Assembly: GCA_030447925.1 (NCBI GenBank)
Contig: JAUJNX010000002.1
Location: 186,001-250,000, forward strand
Source: Egibacteraceae bacterium
GTDB taxonomy: Bacteria; Actinomycetota; Nitriliruptoria; Euzebyales; Egibacteraceae
DNA length: 64,000 bases
Direction of reading: 5' to 3'
Positions 35,751-42,961 of this stretch are shown here, one piece after another (the first letter of the stretch is position 1; each line of letters opens with the position of its first letter). A program made the translations under genes and the position numbers. The notes under the pieces are model-generated. The model ran no database searches. It was given only the letters and a program-made list of their open reading frames with translations, and was not told the origin of the DNA.

Positions 35751-37085
35751 TCAGCCCACCTCCTTGAGGACGCGGTCCAGCGCGTCGGCGAGGCCCTCGA
35801 CCTGGGCGGGGGTGCGGCGCTCGGTGGTGGCGACCAGGACGGCGCCGGCGGCGAGGCCGTCGGGCACGACCGGCCCGACCAGCCAGCCCTCCCCCGACAG
35901 CGCCCGGACCACGGCGTGGGGGTCGGCGGGGACGCGCAGGGCGAACTCCTTGAGGAACGGGCCGTCGACCGCCAGGTCGACCCCGTCGATGCGGGTGAGC
36001 CGGTCCGCGGCGTGGCGGGCCCGGGCCAGGCAGTGGCGGGCCAGCTCCTGCAGCCCGCGCGGCCCGAGCCAGGTCAGGTGGATCAGCCCCGCCAGCGCGC
36101 AGAGCGTCTGGTTGGTGCAGATGTTGCTGGTCGCCCTCTCACGGCGGATGTCCTGCTCGCGGGCGCGCAGGGTCATGACGTAGCCGCGGTTGCCGCGGAC
36201 GTCGACGGTCTCCCCGACGATCCGGCCCGGGAGGCGCCGGACCTGGTCCTGGCCGCAGGCGAGGAACCCGAAGGTCGGCCCGCCGTACGCCAGCCCCTGG
36301 CCCAGGGGCTGGCCCTCGCCGACCACCAGGTCCGCGCCCTGCGCGCCCGGGGTCGCGAGCAGCCCCGCGGCGGTCGGCTCCCACTTGACGATCAGCTGCG
36401 CGCCCGCGGCGTGCGCCGCATCCGCCCAGGCGCGCACGTCCTCGACGACGCCGAGGGCGTTGGGCTGCTGCACCACGACGGCGGCGACCGTGCCGTCGTC
36501 GGGCACCGCGACGGGGGTCCGCCCGTCGGGCCCGTACGGCAGGTCCTCCACGACCCGTCCGAGGGGGTGCCCGTAGGTCCGCACCACCTGGCGAGTGGGC
36601 GCGTCCAGCGCCTGGGACAGCAGCACCCGCGACCGGCGGGTCGCGGCGGCGGCCATGGACACGGCCTCGGCGACCGCCGAGGCCCCGTCGTACAGGCTGG
36701 CGTTGGACACCGGCAGGCCGGTCAGCTCGCTGATGACCGTCTGGTACTCGAAGATCGCCTGGAGGATGCCCTGGCTGACCTCCGGCTGGTACGGGGTGTA
36801 GGAGGTCAGGAACTCGCCGCGCCCGATGATGGCGGGCAGCAGCGCGGGGACGTAGTGGTCGTAGGCGCCGCCGCCCGCGAAGCAGACCGTGCCGGTGACG
36901 TTGCGGGCCGCGTGGTCGGCGAGGGCACGCAGGACCTCGTCCTCGCTGCGGCCCGGGGGCAGGTCCAGCGGCCGGTCCAGCCGCGCCTCCGCGGGCAGGT
37001 GGTCGAACAGCGCGTCGAGGTCGGCGACACCCACGGCGGCGAGCATCGCCTCGATGTCGGCATCGGTGTGCGGCGCGAACTCCAC
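35751..37085 (-). CDS. gcvPA: Glycine dehydrogenase (decarboxylating) subunit 1
   Basis: The 444-residue protein matches the N-terminal-type half of the split P protein: SYTPYQPEVSQGILQAIFEYQT, LTGLPVSNASLYDGASAVAEA, and GNRGYVMTLRAREQDIRRERATSNICTNQTLCAL. It pairs with gcvPB to form the alpha2-beta2 enzyme. The GTG follows GGGAGG. No gcvT is in the window, and the 33-bp gap upstream is too short for a glycine riboswitch. The gene belongs to the gcvH-FHA-MerR-DUF151-MerR-gcvP block. Confidence 0.95.
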   Translation of the reverse strand: MEFAPHTDADIEAMLAAVGVADLDALFDHLPAEARLDRPLDLPPGRSEDEVLRALADHAARNVTGTVCFAGGGAYDHYVPALLPAIIGRGEFLTSYTPYQPEVSQGILQAIFEYQTVISELTGLPVSNASLYDGASAVAEAVSMAAAATRRSRVLLSQALDAPTRQVVRTYGHPLGRVVEDLPYGPDGRTPVAVPDDGTVAAVVVQQPNALGVVEDVRAWADAAHAAGAQLIVKWEPTAAGLLATPGAQGADLVVGEGQPLGQGLAYGGPTFGFLACGQDQVRRLPGRIVGETVDVRGNRGYVMTLRAREQDIRRERATSNICTNQTLCALAGLIHLTWLGPRGLQELARHCLARARHAADRLTRIDGVDLAVDGPFLKEFALRVPADPHAVVRALSGEGWLVGPVVPDGLAAGAVLVATTERRTPAQVEGLADALDRVLKEVG

Positions 37086-37118
37086 GGCTGACCTCCCGGC
37101 CGGTCGGAAGGGGCCAGG

Positions 37119-37664
37119 CTAGCCCTGCGCCTGCGACGCCTCCGCGACGTCGGGGGCGGCGTCGGGCGCCACGTCCAGCGCCCGCTCCGACGGCAGGGCC
37201 ACCACCTGCGCCTCGGTCTCCGCGACCACCGGCTGGACGGCGATCGCGAACACGCCCTGGCCGCCCTGCAGCAGGTCGATGAGGTGGCGCTGGTCGTCCA
37301 GCGCGTAGACCCGCGTGCCGTCGCTGACCAGGGTCACGTCGCCGGGCGACATGCCATGGTGGCGGACGACGTCGATGGCTGCGCGGATCTTCTGGAGGCC
37401 GACACCGGCGTCCAGCAGCCGCTTGATGAGCTTCAGCTGGACGATGTCCTCGAAGCCGTAGAGCCGCTGGGACCCCGAACCGCCGGCGTCGCGGACCGAC
37501 GCGCGCACCAGGCCGGTGGTGGTCCAGTAGTCGAGCTGGCGGTAGCTGATGCCCAGCAACTTGCACACCGCCGGCCCGCGGTACCCCGGCCGCTCGTCTC
37601 GCTCGTCGCCGAGGCCCGGCAGGGCCTCCTGGCGTGCGGAACGGGCGGCGCGGGGCGATTCCAT
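37119..37664 (-). CDS. MerR-family regulator (second of the locus)
   Basis: The 181-residue protein has a MerR winged helix (YRGPAVCKLLGISYRQLDYWTTTGLV, SQRLYGFEDIVQLKLIKRLLDAGVGLQKIRAAI) and a C-terminal domain (GTRVYALDDQRHLIDLLQGGQGVFAIAV) typical of the regulator next to gcvP in Actinobacteria (Rv1830-like position). An acidic Ala/Asp/Pro tail follows. The ATG has a clear leaderless promoter. Its target is likely within this locus or in division/metabolism genes, as suggested for mycobacteria. Confidence 0.88.
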   Translation of the reverse strand: MESPRAARSARQEALPGLGDERDERPGYRGPAVCKLLGISYRQLDYWTTTGLVRASVRDAGGSGSQRLYGFEDIVQLKLIKRLLDAGVGLQKIRAAIDVVRHHGMSPGDVTLVSDGTRVYALDDQRHLIDLLQGGQGVFAIAVQPVVAETEAQVVALPSERALDVAPDAAPDVAEASQAQG

Positions 37665-37671
37665 TCCCGGA

Positions 37672-37701
37672 ATTACACGCGCTGGGGACCCCGTCGGTCA
37701 A
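37672..37701 (-). promoter_or_regulatory. Promoter of the MerR (Rv1830-like) gene
   Basis: On the minus strand, TTGACC (37696-37701), an 18-nt spacer, TGTAAT (37672-37677) and 7 nt to the ATG: the best full -35/-10 match seen in the window, in leaderless layout. Confidence 0.65.
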
Positions 37702-37720
37702 GCCTCCGCTCCCGAACGGG

Positions 37721-37745
37721 CATCCACAGGGTGTGGACAACTCTG
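37721..37745. promoter_or_regulatory. Cluster of DnaA-box-like sites
   Basis: TGTGGACAA (37732-37740) is the exact complement of the DnaA box TTGTCCACA. CATCCACA lies just before it and CTGTGG just after, giving three box cores within 25 bp in the gap between DUF151 and merR. Confidence 0.45.
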
Positions 37746-37795
37746 TGGGGGACGGGGGAACGGGGCCTCCCCGCGGGGAGCCCGGCAGGGTCCCG

Positions 37796-38266
37796 CTAGC
37801 GGAAGTCCTCCGGGCTGACGCTGTCGATGAAGGCCTTGAACTGCTCGACCTGGGCCTCGTCGTCGTCCTCGATCTCGATGCCGGCCTCGGCCAGCACGCT
37901 CTCGTCGGCGAAGATCGGGACGGTGGCGCGGACGGCCAGCGCGATGGCGTCGGAGGGGCGCGACGACACGACGACGGACTCGCCGTCGTTGGTCATCTGG
38001 ATCTCGGCGTAGAAGGTGCCCTCGCGCAGGGCGGTCACCACGATGCGCTCGACCTTGACCTCCAGGCCGGTCAGCAGGTCCTTCATCAGGTCGTGGGTCA
38101 TGGGCCGCTGGGTCACGACGCCCTGCATCGCGAAGGCGATCGAGGTCGCCTCGACCGCGCCGATCCAGATGGGCAGGAACCGGTCCCCGGCCCGCTCCTT
38201 GAGCAGCACGATCGGCTGGTTGTGCGGCAGCTCGACCCGCACACCGACCAGTTCCAGCTCGATCAC
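37796..38266 (-). CDS. Bifunctional nuclease family (DUF151) protein
   Basis: The 156-residue protein has the DUF151 core (PIVLLKERAGDRFLPIWIGAVEATSIAFAMQG, RPMTHDLMKDLL, AEIQMTNDGESVVVSSRPSDAIALAVR). It corresponds in position to Rv1829. Family members have been reported with nuclease activity in plants; the bacterial role is unclear. I chose the GTG at 38266 because GGAGG lies 8 nt before it. The acidic tail ends in EDFR. Confidence 0.88.
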   Translation of the reverse strand: MIELELVGVRVELPHNQPIVLLKERAGDRFLPIWIGAVEATSIAFAMQGVVTQRPMTHDLMKDLLTGLEVKVERIVVTALREGTFYAEIQMTNDGESVVVSSRPSDAIALAVRATVPIFADESVLAEAGIEIEDDDEAQVEQFKAFIDSVSPEDFR

Positions 38267-38362
38267 CTGGGACACCTCCGTGCTTCCAGGACCCGGAGGC
38301 CCCGCAGCGAGTCTACGACCTGACCGCCCTGGCGAGCGCTGCCAGGGTGCCATGCACCGGTC

Positions 38363-39676
38363 TCACGGGACGGGACGATCCTGCGGGGCGCTGCGGGCGA
38401 AGGCGCGCAGCGCGTCCTCCAGCGCGCCCCCGGCGGCGGCGGCGGACGGCCCGGGCGGCGCGGGCGCGGCGTCCTGGACGGTGCGCAGCTCCGCGCGGTC
38501 CACGACCTGGCCGGCGACGACGAGCTCCGCCCGGCCGACCGGGGTGCCCGCCGGGGCGGGCAGGGGGACGGCCGGGTCGAGCAGCACGCGCCACGACGCC
38601 GGCTCCGACGCGGGCAGGGTCACGGCCAGGGGCTCCGTGACGACGACGTCGACGCTGGCGGCGTCCCAGGTGTAGCGCGTCGCGGGGGCGGCCGGGTCGG
38701 CCGCGGCGGCGCGGCGGTAGTCGGCGAACCCGTGGTCCAGCAGGGCCGCGGTGTCCGCGGCGCGGTCGGCGCTGCCCAGGACGACGGCGAACAGGGTGCG
38801 CCCGTCGCGCTCCGCGCTGGCCACCAGGCACTGGCCGGCCAGGGTGGTGAACCCCGTCTTCACGCCGGTCGCGCCCGGATAGGCCCCGATCAGCTCGTTG
38901 CGGTTGGTCAGCGCGGCGGGCGCGAGGGCCGGGATGCGGGCCGAGGGCGCCGCCGCCCACGCGGCGAACTCCGGCACCGCCATGGCGACCTGCGCGAGGC
39001 GGGCGAGGTCCAGCGGGGTGGCCTGGTTGGGCGGGTCCTCGGCAAGCCCGCTGGCGTCGGTGAACGACGCCGTCAGGCCCAGCTCCGCGGCGCGGGCGTT
39101 CATGCGCGCGACGAAGGCGGCCTCGGACCCGGCGACGTGCTCGGCGACGGCGACGGCGGCGTCGTTGCCGCTGCGCAGGACCAGCCCGGCGAGCAGGTCG
39201 GCCATGGGCAGGGTCTGGCCGGGGCGCAGGTTGAGCGTCGCGACGCCGGGGGCGGCCCCCGCTGCGGCGGCGGTCGCCGACACGGTGACGGTGTCGGGCA
39301 GCGTGCCCGCCTCCAGCGCGAGCAGTGCCGTCAGGATCTTGGTCGTCGAGGCGATCGGGCGTCCCGTGCCGGGGTCCTCCCCCGCCAGCACCCGCCCGTC
39401 GGCCGGGTCCCACAGCACCGCGCCGCGCGCGGACACGTCCGGTGCGGGCGGAGCCGCCAGGCCCAGCTGCTCGACGGGCACGACCGGCGGGAGCGCGCCG
39501 GCCGGCGGCGCGGCTGCGGGGGCCGGCGGGGCGGTCGCAGCGGCGGGTGGCGCGGTCGCCGGTGGCGCGGTCGCGGTCCCGGGGGCGGGCGCGGTCGAGG
39601 TAGCGGGCGCGGCGCCGAGCAGGGTGAGGGCGGTGGCGGCGGCGGCCAGGCCGGCGCCCGGGACGCGTCGCCGCAC
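38363..39676 (-). CDS. D-alanyl-D-alanine carboxypeptidase (PBP5-like), secreted
   Basis: About 437 residues: a signal peptide (VRRRVPGAGLAAAATALTLLG), an Ala/Pro/Thr-rich linker of about 50 residues, then an S11 serine peptidase domain with S110-T-T-K113 (ASTTKI), RSGNDA (SxN) and VKTGFT (KTG). A C-terminal beta domain follows, without an evident amphipathic anchor. It trims the terminal D-Ala of peptidoglycan stems outside the membrane. It lies inside the GarA-like locus, between the first MerR gene, whose stop it overlaps or abuts, and DUF151. In mycobacteria no such gene sits there. Confidence 0.9.
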   Translation of the reverse strand: MRRRVPGAGLAAAATALTLLGAAPATSTAPAPGTATAPPATAPPAAATAPPAPAAAPPAGALPPVVPVEQLGLAAPPAPDVSARGAVLWDPADGRVLAGEDPGTGRPIASTTKILTALLALEAGTLPDTVTVSATAAAAGAAPGVATLNLRPGQTLPMADLLAGLVLRSGNDAAVAVAEHVAGSEAAFVARMNARAAELGLTASFTDASGLAEDPPNQATPLDLARLAQVAMAVPEFAAWAAAPSARIPALAPAALTNRNELIGAYPGATGVKTGFTTLAGQCLVASAERDGRTLFAVVLGSADRAADTAALLDHGFADYRRAAAADPAAPATRYTWDAASVDVVVTEPLAVTLPASEPASWRVLLDPAVPLPAPAGTPVGRAELVVAGQVVDRAELRTVQDAAPAPPGPSAAAAGGALEDALRAFARSAPQDRPVP

Positions 39677-39678
39677 CC

Positions 39679-40446
39679 TCAACTGCCGTTGACGAGGGAG
39701 CGCAGCTCCCGGCCCAGCAGCGCGCGCTTCATCCGCCCGGTCGAGGACGCCAGCGTCTCCAGCAGGCGGGTGGCCTGCTTGCGCGTCTCGGGGTTGCGCT
39801 GGCGCAGCAGCGGGACGACCAGCTGCTCGAACAGCGCGACCTCGCGGGCGACGAACAGCGCGTACATGCGCAGGTGGCGCGGCTCCAGGCCCAGGCGCAG
39901 CAGGTCGCGGGCGGCGCGGGCGGCCGCCAGGTCGTCGGCGTCGAACACCGCGTCCTCGCCGCCCACCGACAGGATCCCGTACTCCTTGAGCGCGCGGACC
40001 TCCGCGGGCTCCAGTCCCGTCGCCTCGCACAGTTCGCCGAAGCTGAGCGCCGCGGTGCCGTTGCCCTCCGTCAGCCGCTGGTGGTCGCCGGGCGGGGCTG
40101 GGTCGCCTCCCCGGTGGTCCGGGCGCGGTTCCGCCGGGACCTCCATGCCGGGCAGGTGGACCGCGCCGTTGCCGACGGGCGCGTCGATCACCCCGGCGTC
40201 GACGCGCTCCAGCTGCTCGCGGATGACCTTGAGCGGCAGGTAGTGGTCCCGCTGCGCGGTGAGGATGAAACGGAGGCGATCGACGTCGTCGTCGGAGAAC
40301 TTGCGGTACCCCGACTCGGTCCGATCGGGATAGATGAGGCCCTCGCTCTCCAGGAACCGGATCTTGGAGATCGAGATGTCCTCGAACTCCTGCTTGAGCC
40401 GGTTCAGGACCTCCCCGATGGTGAAACCGTCGATCGCCACCTTCAC
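39679..40446 (-). CDS. MerR-family regulator (first of the locus)
   Basis: About 255 residues, Rv1828-like in position. The winged helix reads FTIGEVLNRLKQEFEDISISKIRFLESEGLIYPDRTESGYRKFSDDDVDRLRFIL, where the long ISISKIRFLE helix is characteristic. A second HTH-like module follows the linker (LSFGELCEATGLEPAEVRALKEYGIL) and a helical C-terminus (HLRMYALFVAREVALFEQLV). The start is GTG 40446; GTG 40440 is an alternative. It lies 28 nt after the FHA gene. Confidence 0.87.
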   Translation of the reverse strand: MKVAIDGFTIGEVLNRLKQEFEDISISKIRFLESEGLIYPDRTESGYRKFSDDDVDRLRFILTAQRDHYLPLKVIREQLERVDAGVIDAPVGNGAVHLPGMEVPAEPRPDHRGGDPAPPGDHQRLTEGNGTAALSFGELCEATGLEPAEVRALKEYGILSVGGEDAVFDADDLAAARAARDLLRLGLEPRHLRMYALFVAREVALFEQLVVPLLRQRNPETRKQATRLLETLASSTGRMKRALLGRELRSLVNGS

Positions 40447-40474
40447 CTCTGCCGAGCCGACATCCCTCACGGGC

Positions 40475-40972
40475 TCACGACGCGTCCGCGACGTAGGCCA
40501 CGAGCTTGAACTTCCCGACCTGCACCTCGTCACCGGTCTTGAGCTGCCGCTCGTCCGCACGCTCCCCGTTGACGTAGGTGCCGTTGAGGCTGCCGACGTC
40601 GTGGACCCAGAAGTCGTGCGCGTCCCGGCGGAACTCCGCGTGCCGGCGGGAGACGGTGATGTCGTCCAGGAAGATGTCGCTCTCGGGGTGCCGCCCCACG
40701 GTGGTGAGGTCGCGGTCCAGCAGGAACCGCGCGCCGTGGTTGGGGCCGCGGACCGCGACCAGGAGCGCCGTGCCGGGCTCCAGGTCGAGGGTCGTGATCC
40801 CGTCGTCGCCGTCGTCGGCCCCGGTCTCCACCTCACCTTCCGCCCCACTGCTGGGGAGGATGCCCGTGGCGAGGGTCTGGTTGGGGTCGTCGGCCTGCGT
40901 GAGCGGGCGGCCGCAGTTGCCGCAGAAGTTGGCGCCCGCCGGGTTCTCATGCCCGCAATGCGTGCAGTACAT
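40475..40972 (-). CDS. Zinc-ribbon plus FHA-domain protein (GarA-like position)
   Basis: The 165-residue protein starts with a zinc ribbon (YCTHCGHENPAGANFCGNCG), then a Thr-containing linker (DPNQTLATG), an acidic stretch, and a C-terminal FHA domain (GRHPESDIFLDDITVSRRHAEF, VHDVGSLNGTYVNGERA). By synteny it corresponds to mycobacterial GarA (Rv1827), a phosphothreonine-switched inhibitor of 2-oxoglutarate-using enzymes. The mycobacterial ETTS motif is absent; T32 in NQTLATG would be the nearest candidate phosphosite. The ATG follows GGAGGGGG, and TAGCAT (41029-41034) is a possible -10. Confidence 0.85.
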   Translation of the reverse strand: MYCTHCGHENPAGANFCGNCGRPLTQADDPNQTLATGILPSSGAEGEVETGADDGDDGITTLDLEPGTALLVAVRGPNHGARFLLDRDLTTVGRHPESDIFLDDITVSRRHAEFRRDAHDFWVHDVGSLNGTYVNGERADERQLKTGDEVQVGKFKLVAYVADAS

Positions 40973-41073
40973 GGTCCCCCCTCCGGCTTGGAGCCCGGAA
41001 ATGTCTGCCGGGCCACTCGAGGGTCAGGATGCTACCGCACGACGGCGCGGCGGCAGCGGAACCGCTGTGACCC

Positions 41074-41454
41074 TCAGGAACCGGTCAGTTCCTGGTAGTC
41101 CGTGGCCGACAGCAGGCCGCCCACCTCGTCGGGCTGCTCGGCCTCGATGACGACCATCCAGCCGCGTCCGTAGGGGTCGGCGTTCACCAGCTCCGGGGAG
41201 GACTCCAGGGTCTCGTTGCGCTCGACGATGGTGCCGGTCAGCGGGGCGTAGAGGTCCGACACGCTCTTGGTCGACTCCACCTCACCGAACGGTTGACCCT
41301 TCTCGACGCGGGTGCCCGAGGCGGGCAGGTCGACGTAGACGACGTCGCCGAGCTGGTCCTGGGCGTAGTCGGTGATGCCGATCGTCACCCGGGGTCCGTC
41401 CGCCCGCGCCCATTCGTGCTCCTGGGTGTAGCGGAGGTCGTCGGGGGTGGCCAC
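41074..41454 (-). CDS. gcvH: Glycine cleavage system H protein
   Basis: The 126-residue lipoyl carrier has YTQEHEWAR at the start, GDVVYVDLPASGT, and lipoylated K63 in GEVESTKSVSDLYAP, followed by NADPYGRGWMVVI. It shuttles the aminomethyl group from GcvPA/PB to GcvT. The start GTG is fixed by the conserved beginning. It precedes the FHA gene in the same orientation. Confidence 0.95.
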   Translation of the reverse strand: MATPDDLRYTQEHEWARADGPRVTIGITDYAQDQLGDVVYVDLPASGTRVEKGQPFGEVESTKSVSDLYAPLTGTIVERNETLESSPELVNADPYGRGWMVVIEAEQPDEVGGLLSATDYQELTGS

Positions 41455-41490
41455 GTGGGGCTCCTCGGTCGTGCCGGGTGGGCGGGGATC

Positions 41491-42108
41491 CTAGCGCTGC
41501 AGTGCCGCGGCGTCGCGCACGTACTGCACACCCGCCACGTAGTACGCGACGATGCCCACCACGGTGGTCACCCACGCCGCCGCCAGCACGACGGCCGCGC
41601 CGGGCCAGCCCATGTTGCCCAGCAGGAACCCGGGGACGCCGATGAGCAGGCAGGCGGTGGCGAACTTGCCGGCCCGGCTGACCGGGACCGGCGGGATGCC
41701 GCGGTAGCGGATCGCCACGCCGCCCAGCAAAGCCGCGTCGCGCGCGAGCACCAGCAGGGCCAGGACCAGGGGCAGGAACCCCACGACGACCAGGGTCACC
41801 GCCGCGGTGGCTAGCAGGAGCCGGTCGATGAGCGGGTCCATGATCCGCCCGAGCCGCGTGACCTGGTCGAACCGCCGCGCCACGTACCCGTCGACCCAGT
41901 CGGTGGCGGCGACGACGCACAGGACCGTGAACGCCCACCCGTACGCGCCGGGGCCGAGCACGAGCCAGACGAACAGCGGCAGCCCCAGCAGCCGGACCGC
42001 CGTGATGCCGTTGGCCACGGTCCACACCCGGTCGTGCACCACGACCGGTCGCCCCTCCGGTGCCCCGGCGTCAAACCACCGCACCGGCCCGCTCCCCCGT
42101 CGTCTCAC
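41491..42108 (-). CDS. CDP-alcohol phosphatidyltransferase (PgsA-like)
   Basis: The 205-residue membrane protein carries the family signature D-x2-D-G-x2-A-R-x8-G-x3-D-x3-D (DWVDGYVARR, then GRIMDPLIDR). About five to six hydrophobic helices surround it. It makes a phosphatidyl-alcohol from CDP-diacylglycerol; phosphatidylglycerophosphate is the likeliest product, and Rv1822 (pgsA2) lies close to gcvH in mycobacteria too. It is the first gene of the gcvH-ward run, 36 nt upstream of gcvH. Confidence 0.88.
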   Translation of the reverse strand: MRRRGSGPVRWFDAGAPEGRPVVVHDRVWTVANGITAVRLLGLPLFVWLVLGPGAYGWAFTVLCVVAATDWVDGYVARRFDQVTRLGRIMDPLIDRLLLATAAVTLVVVGFLPLVLALLVLARDAALLGGVAIRYRGIPPVPVSRAGKFATACLLIGVPGFLLGNMGWPGAAVVLAAAWVTTVVGIVAYYVAGVQYVRDAAALQR

Positions 42109-42150
42109 CCCTGTCCGGCCCGCCCGATCCTACCGACGCCGCAGCACAGC

Positions 42151-42744
42151 TCAGGCGGGAGCGCCGACCGCGTCGAGCACCGCGCGGATGTGTGCCAGGT
42201 CGTTGCGCTCGTGATGGGCGATGTTGCGCACCACCTGATGGAGGTTGATCCACCCCGAGGGCCCGTCCCAGACCTTGACGTGTCCGGCCACGTCATCCTC
42301 GACGTCGTCCAGGACGCGTCGCAGGGCGGACGTCTCGCCCGCCAGCCGGCCGGCCAGCGCGGCGAGCGGCAGCGGCGAGGCGCTGCGGTCGGGGACGCGC
42401 GTGCCGGCGAACGGGCCGGGCGCGGGCGCCTTCCCGGCACCCTGGGCGAGCTGGAACGGGTCGGGCAGGTCGCGCGCGAACGGCCGGTGCCGCACGCGGG
42501 TCGCGAACGGGCGCGCGAGGGGCACCCACAGCGCCAGCCCGCGGCGCTGCAGCCGCAGGGTCCGGACCAGGTGCTCCAGCCACTGCCCCGCCGACCAGCC
42601 CGCCGAGGCACCCGAGGTCCCCGGCGGAGCGGCGGGTGGCGACTGCCAGAGCGTGCGCAGGGGCACGGCGGTCATCCGCTGCAGCACGGGGGTGCGCTGC
42701 GACTCGATCAGGGCCAGGCCATGGTGCAGCGTCGGCGATCGCAT
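42151..42744 (-). CDS. DinB-family protein
   Basis: The 197-residue protein looks like a DinB/YfiT four-helix metalloprotein: WSAGQWLEHLVRTLRLQ (first His), and LHQVVRNIAHHERNDLAHIRAVLDAV with the two closing histidines. Such proteins are often thiol transferases or of unknown role. The ATG follows AGGAGG with 6-nt spacing. It is upstream of the pgsA-like gene on the same strand. Confidence 0.75.
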   Translation of the reverse strand: MRSPTLHHGLALIESQRTPVLQRMTAVPLRTLWQSPPAAPPGTSGASAGWSAGQWLEHLVRTLRLQRRGLALWVPLARPFATRVRHRPFARDLPDPFQLAQGAGKAPAPGPFAGTRVPDRSASPLPLAALAGRLAGETSALRRVLDDVEDDVAGHVKVWDGPSGWINLHQVVRNIAHHERNDLAHIRAVLDAVGAPA

Positions 42745-42882
42745 GGGCACCTCCTGCGCAAGGGTAACGACCGCGCCGACCTCGCAGCCCGCCCGCGGAA
42801 CGGTCCCGGCCGTCATCACCACCTGTCCGGCGCGCCTGATCCCACCGACGCCGCGAGCCGCTAGACTTCGCCCCTGCACCAC

Positions 42883-42961
42883 CGGGATGTGGCCCAGTTT
42901 GGTCTAGGGCGCCGGTCTGGGGGACCGGAGATCCGGGGTTCAAATCCCCGCATCCCGACCA
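42883..42961 (+). tRNA. tRNA-Pro (anticodon GGG), CCA encoded
   Basis: The acceptor arms CGGGATG and CATCCCG pair fully, followed by A and an encoded CCA. The anticodon stem CCGGT/ACCGG carries loop CTGGGGG, giving anticodon GGG. The T arm is CGGGG-TTCAAAT-CCCCG. The final 22 bases overlap, antisense, the end of the convergent monooxygenase gene. No integrase or duplicated tRNA end is nearby. Confidence 0.95.

Noticed and set aside
37086-37118. Glycine riboswitch upstream of gcvPA
   Set aside because: The gap is only 33 bp, too short for the aptamer.
42883-42961. tRNA-Pro as an integration site of a mobile island
   Set aside because: No integrase, no repeated tRNA 3' end and no abrupt change in composition nearby.
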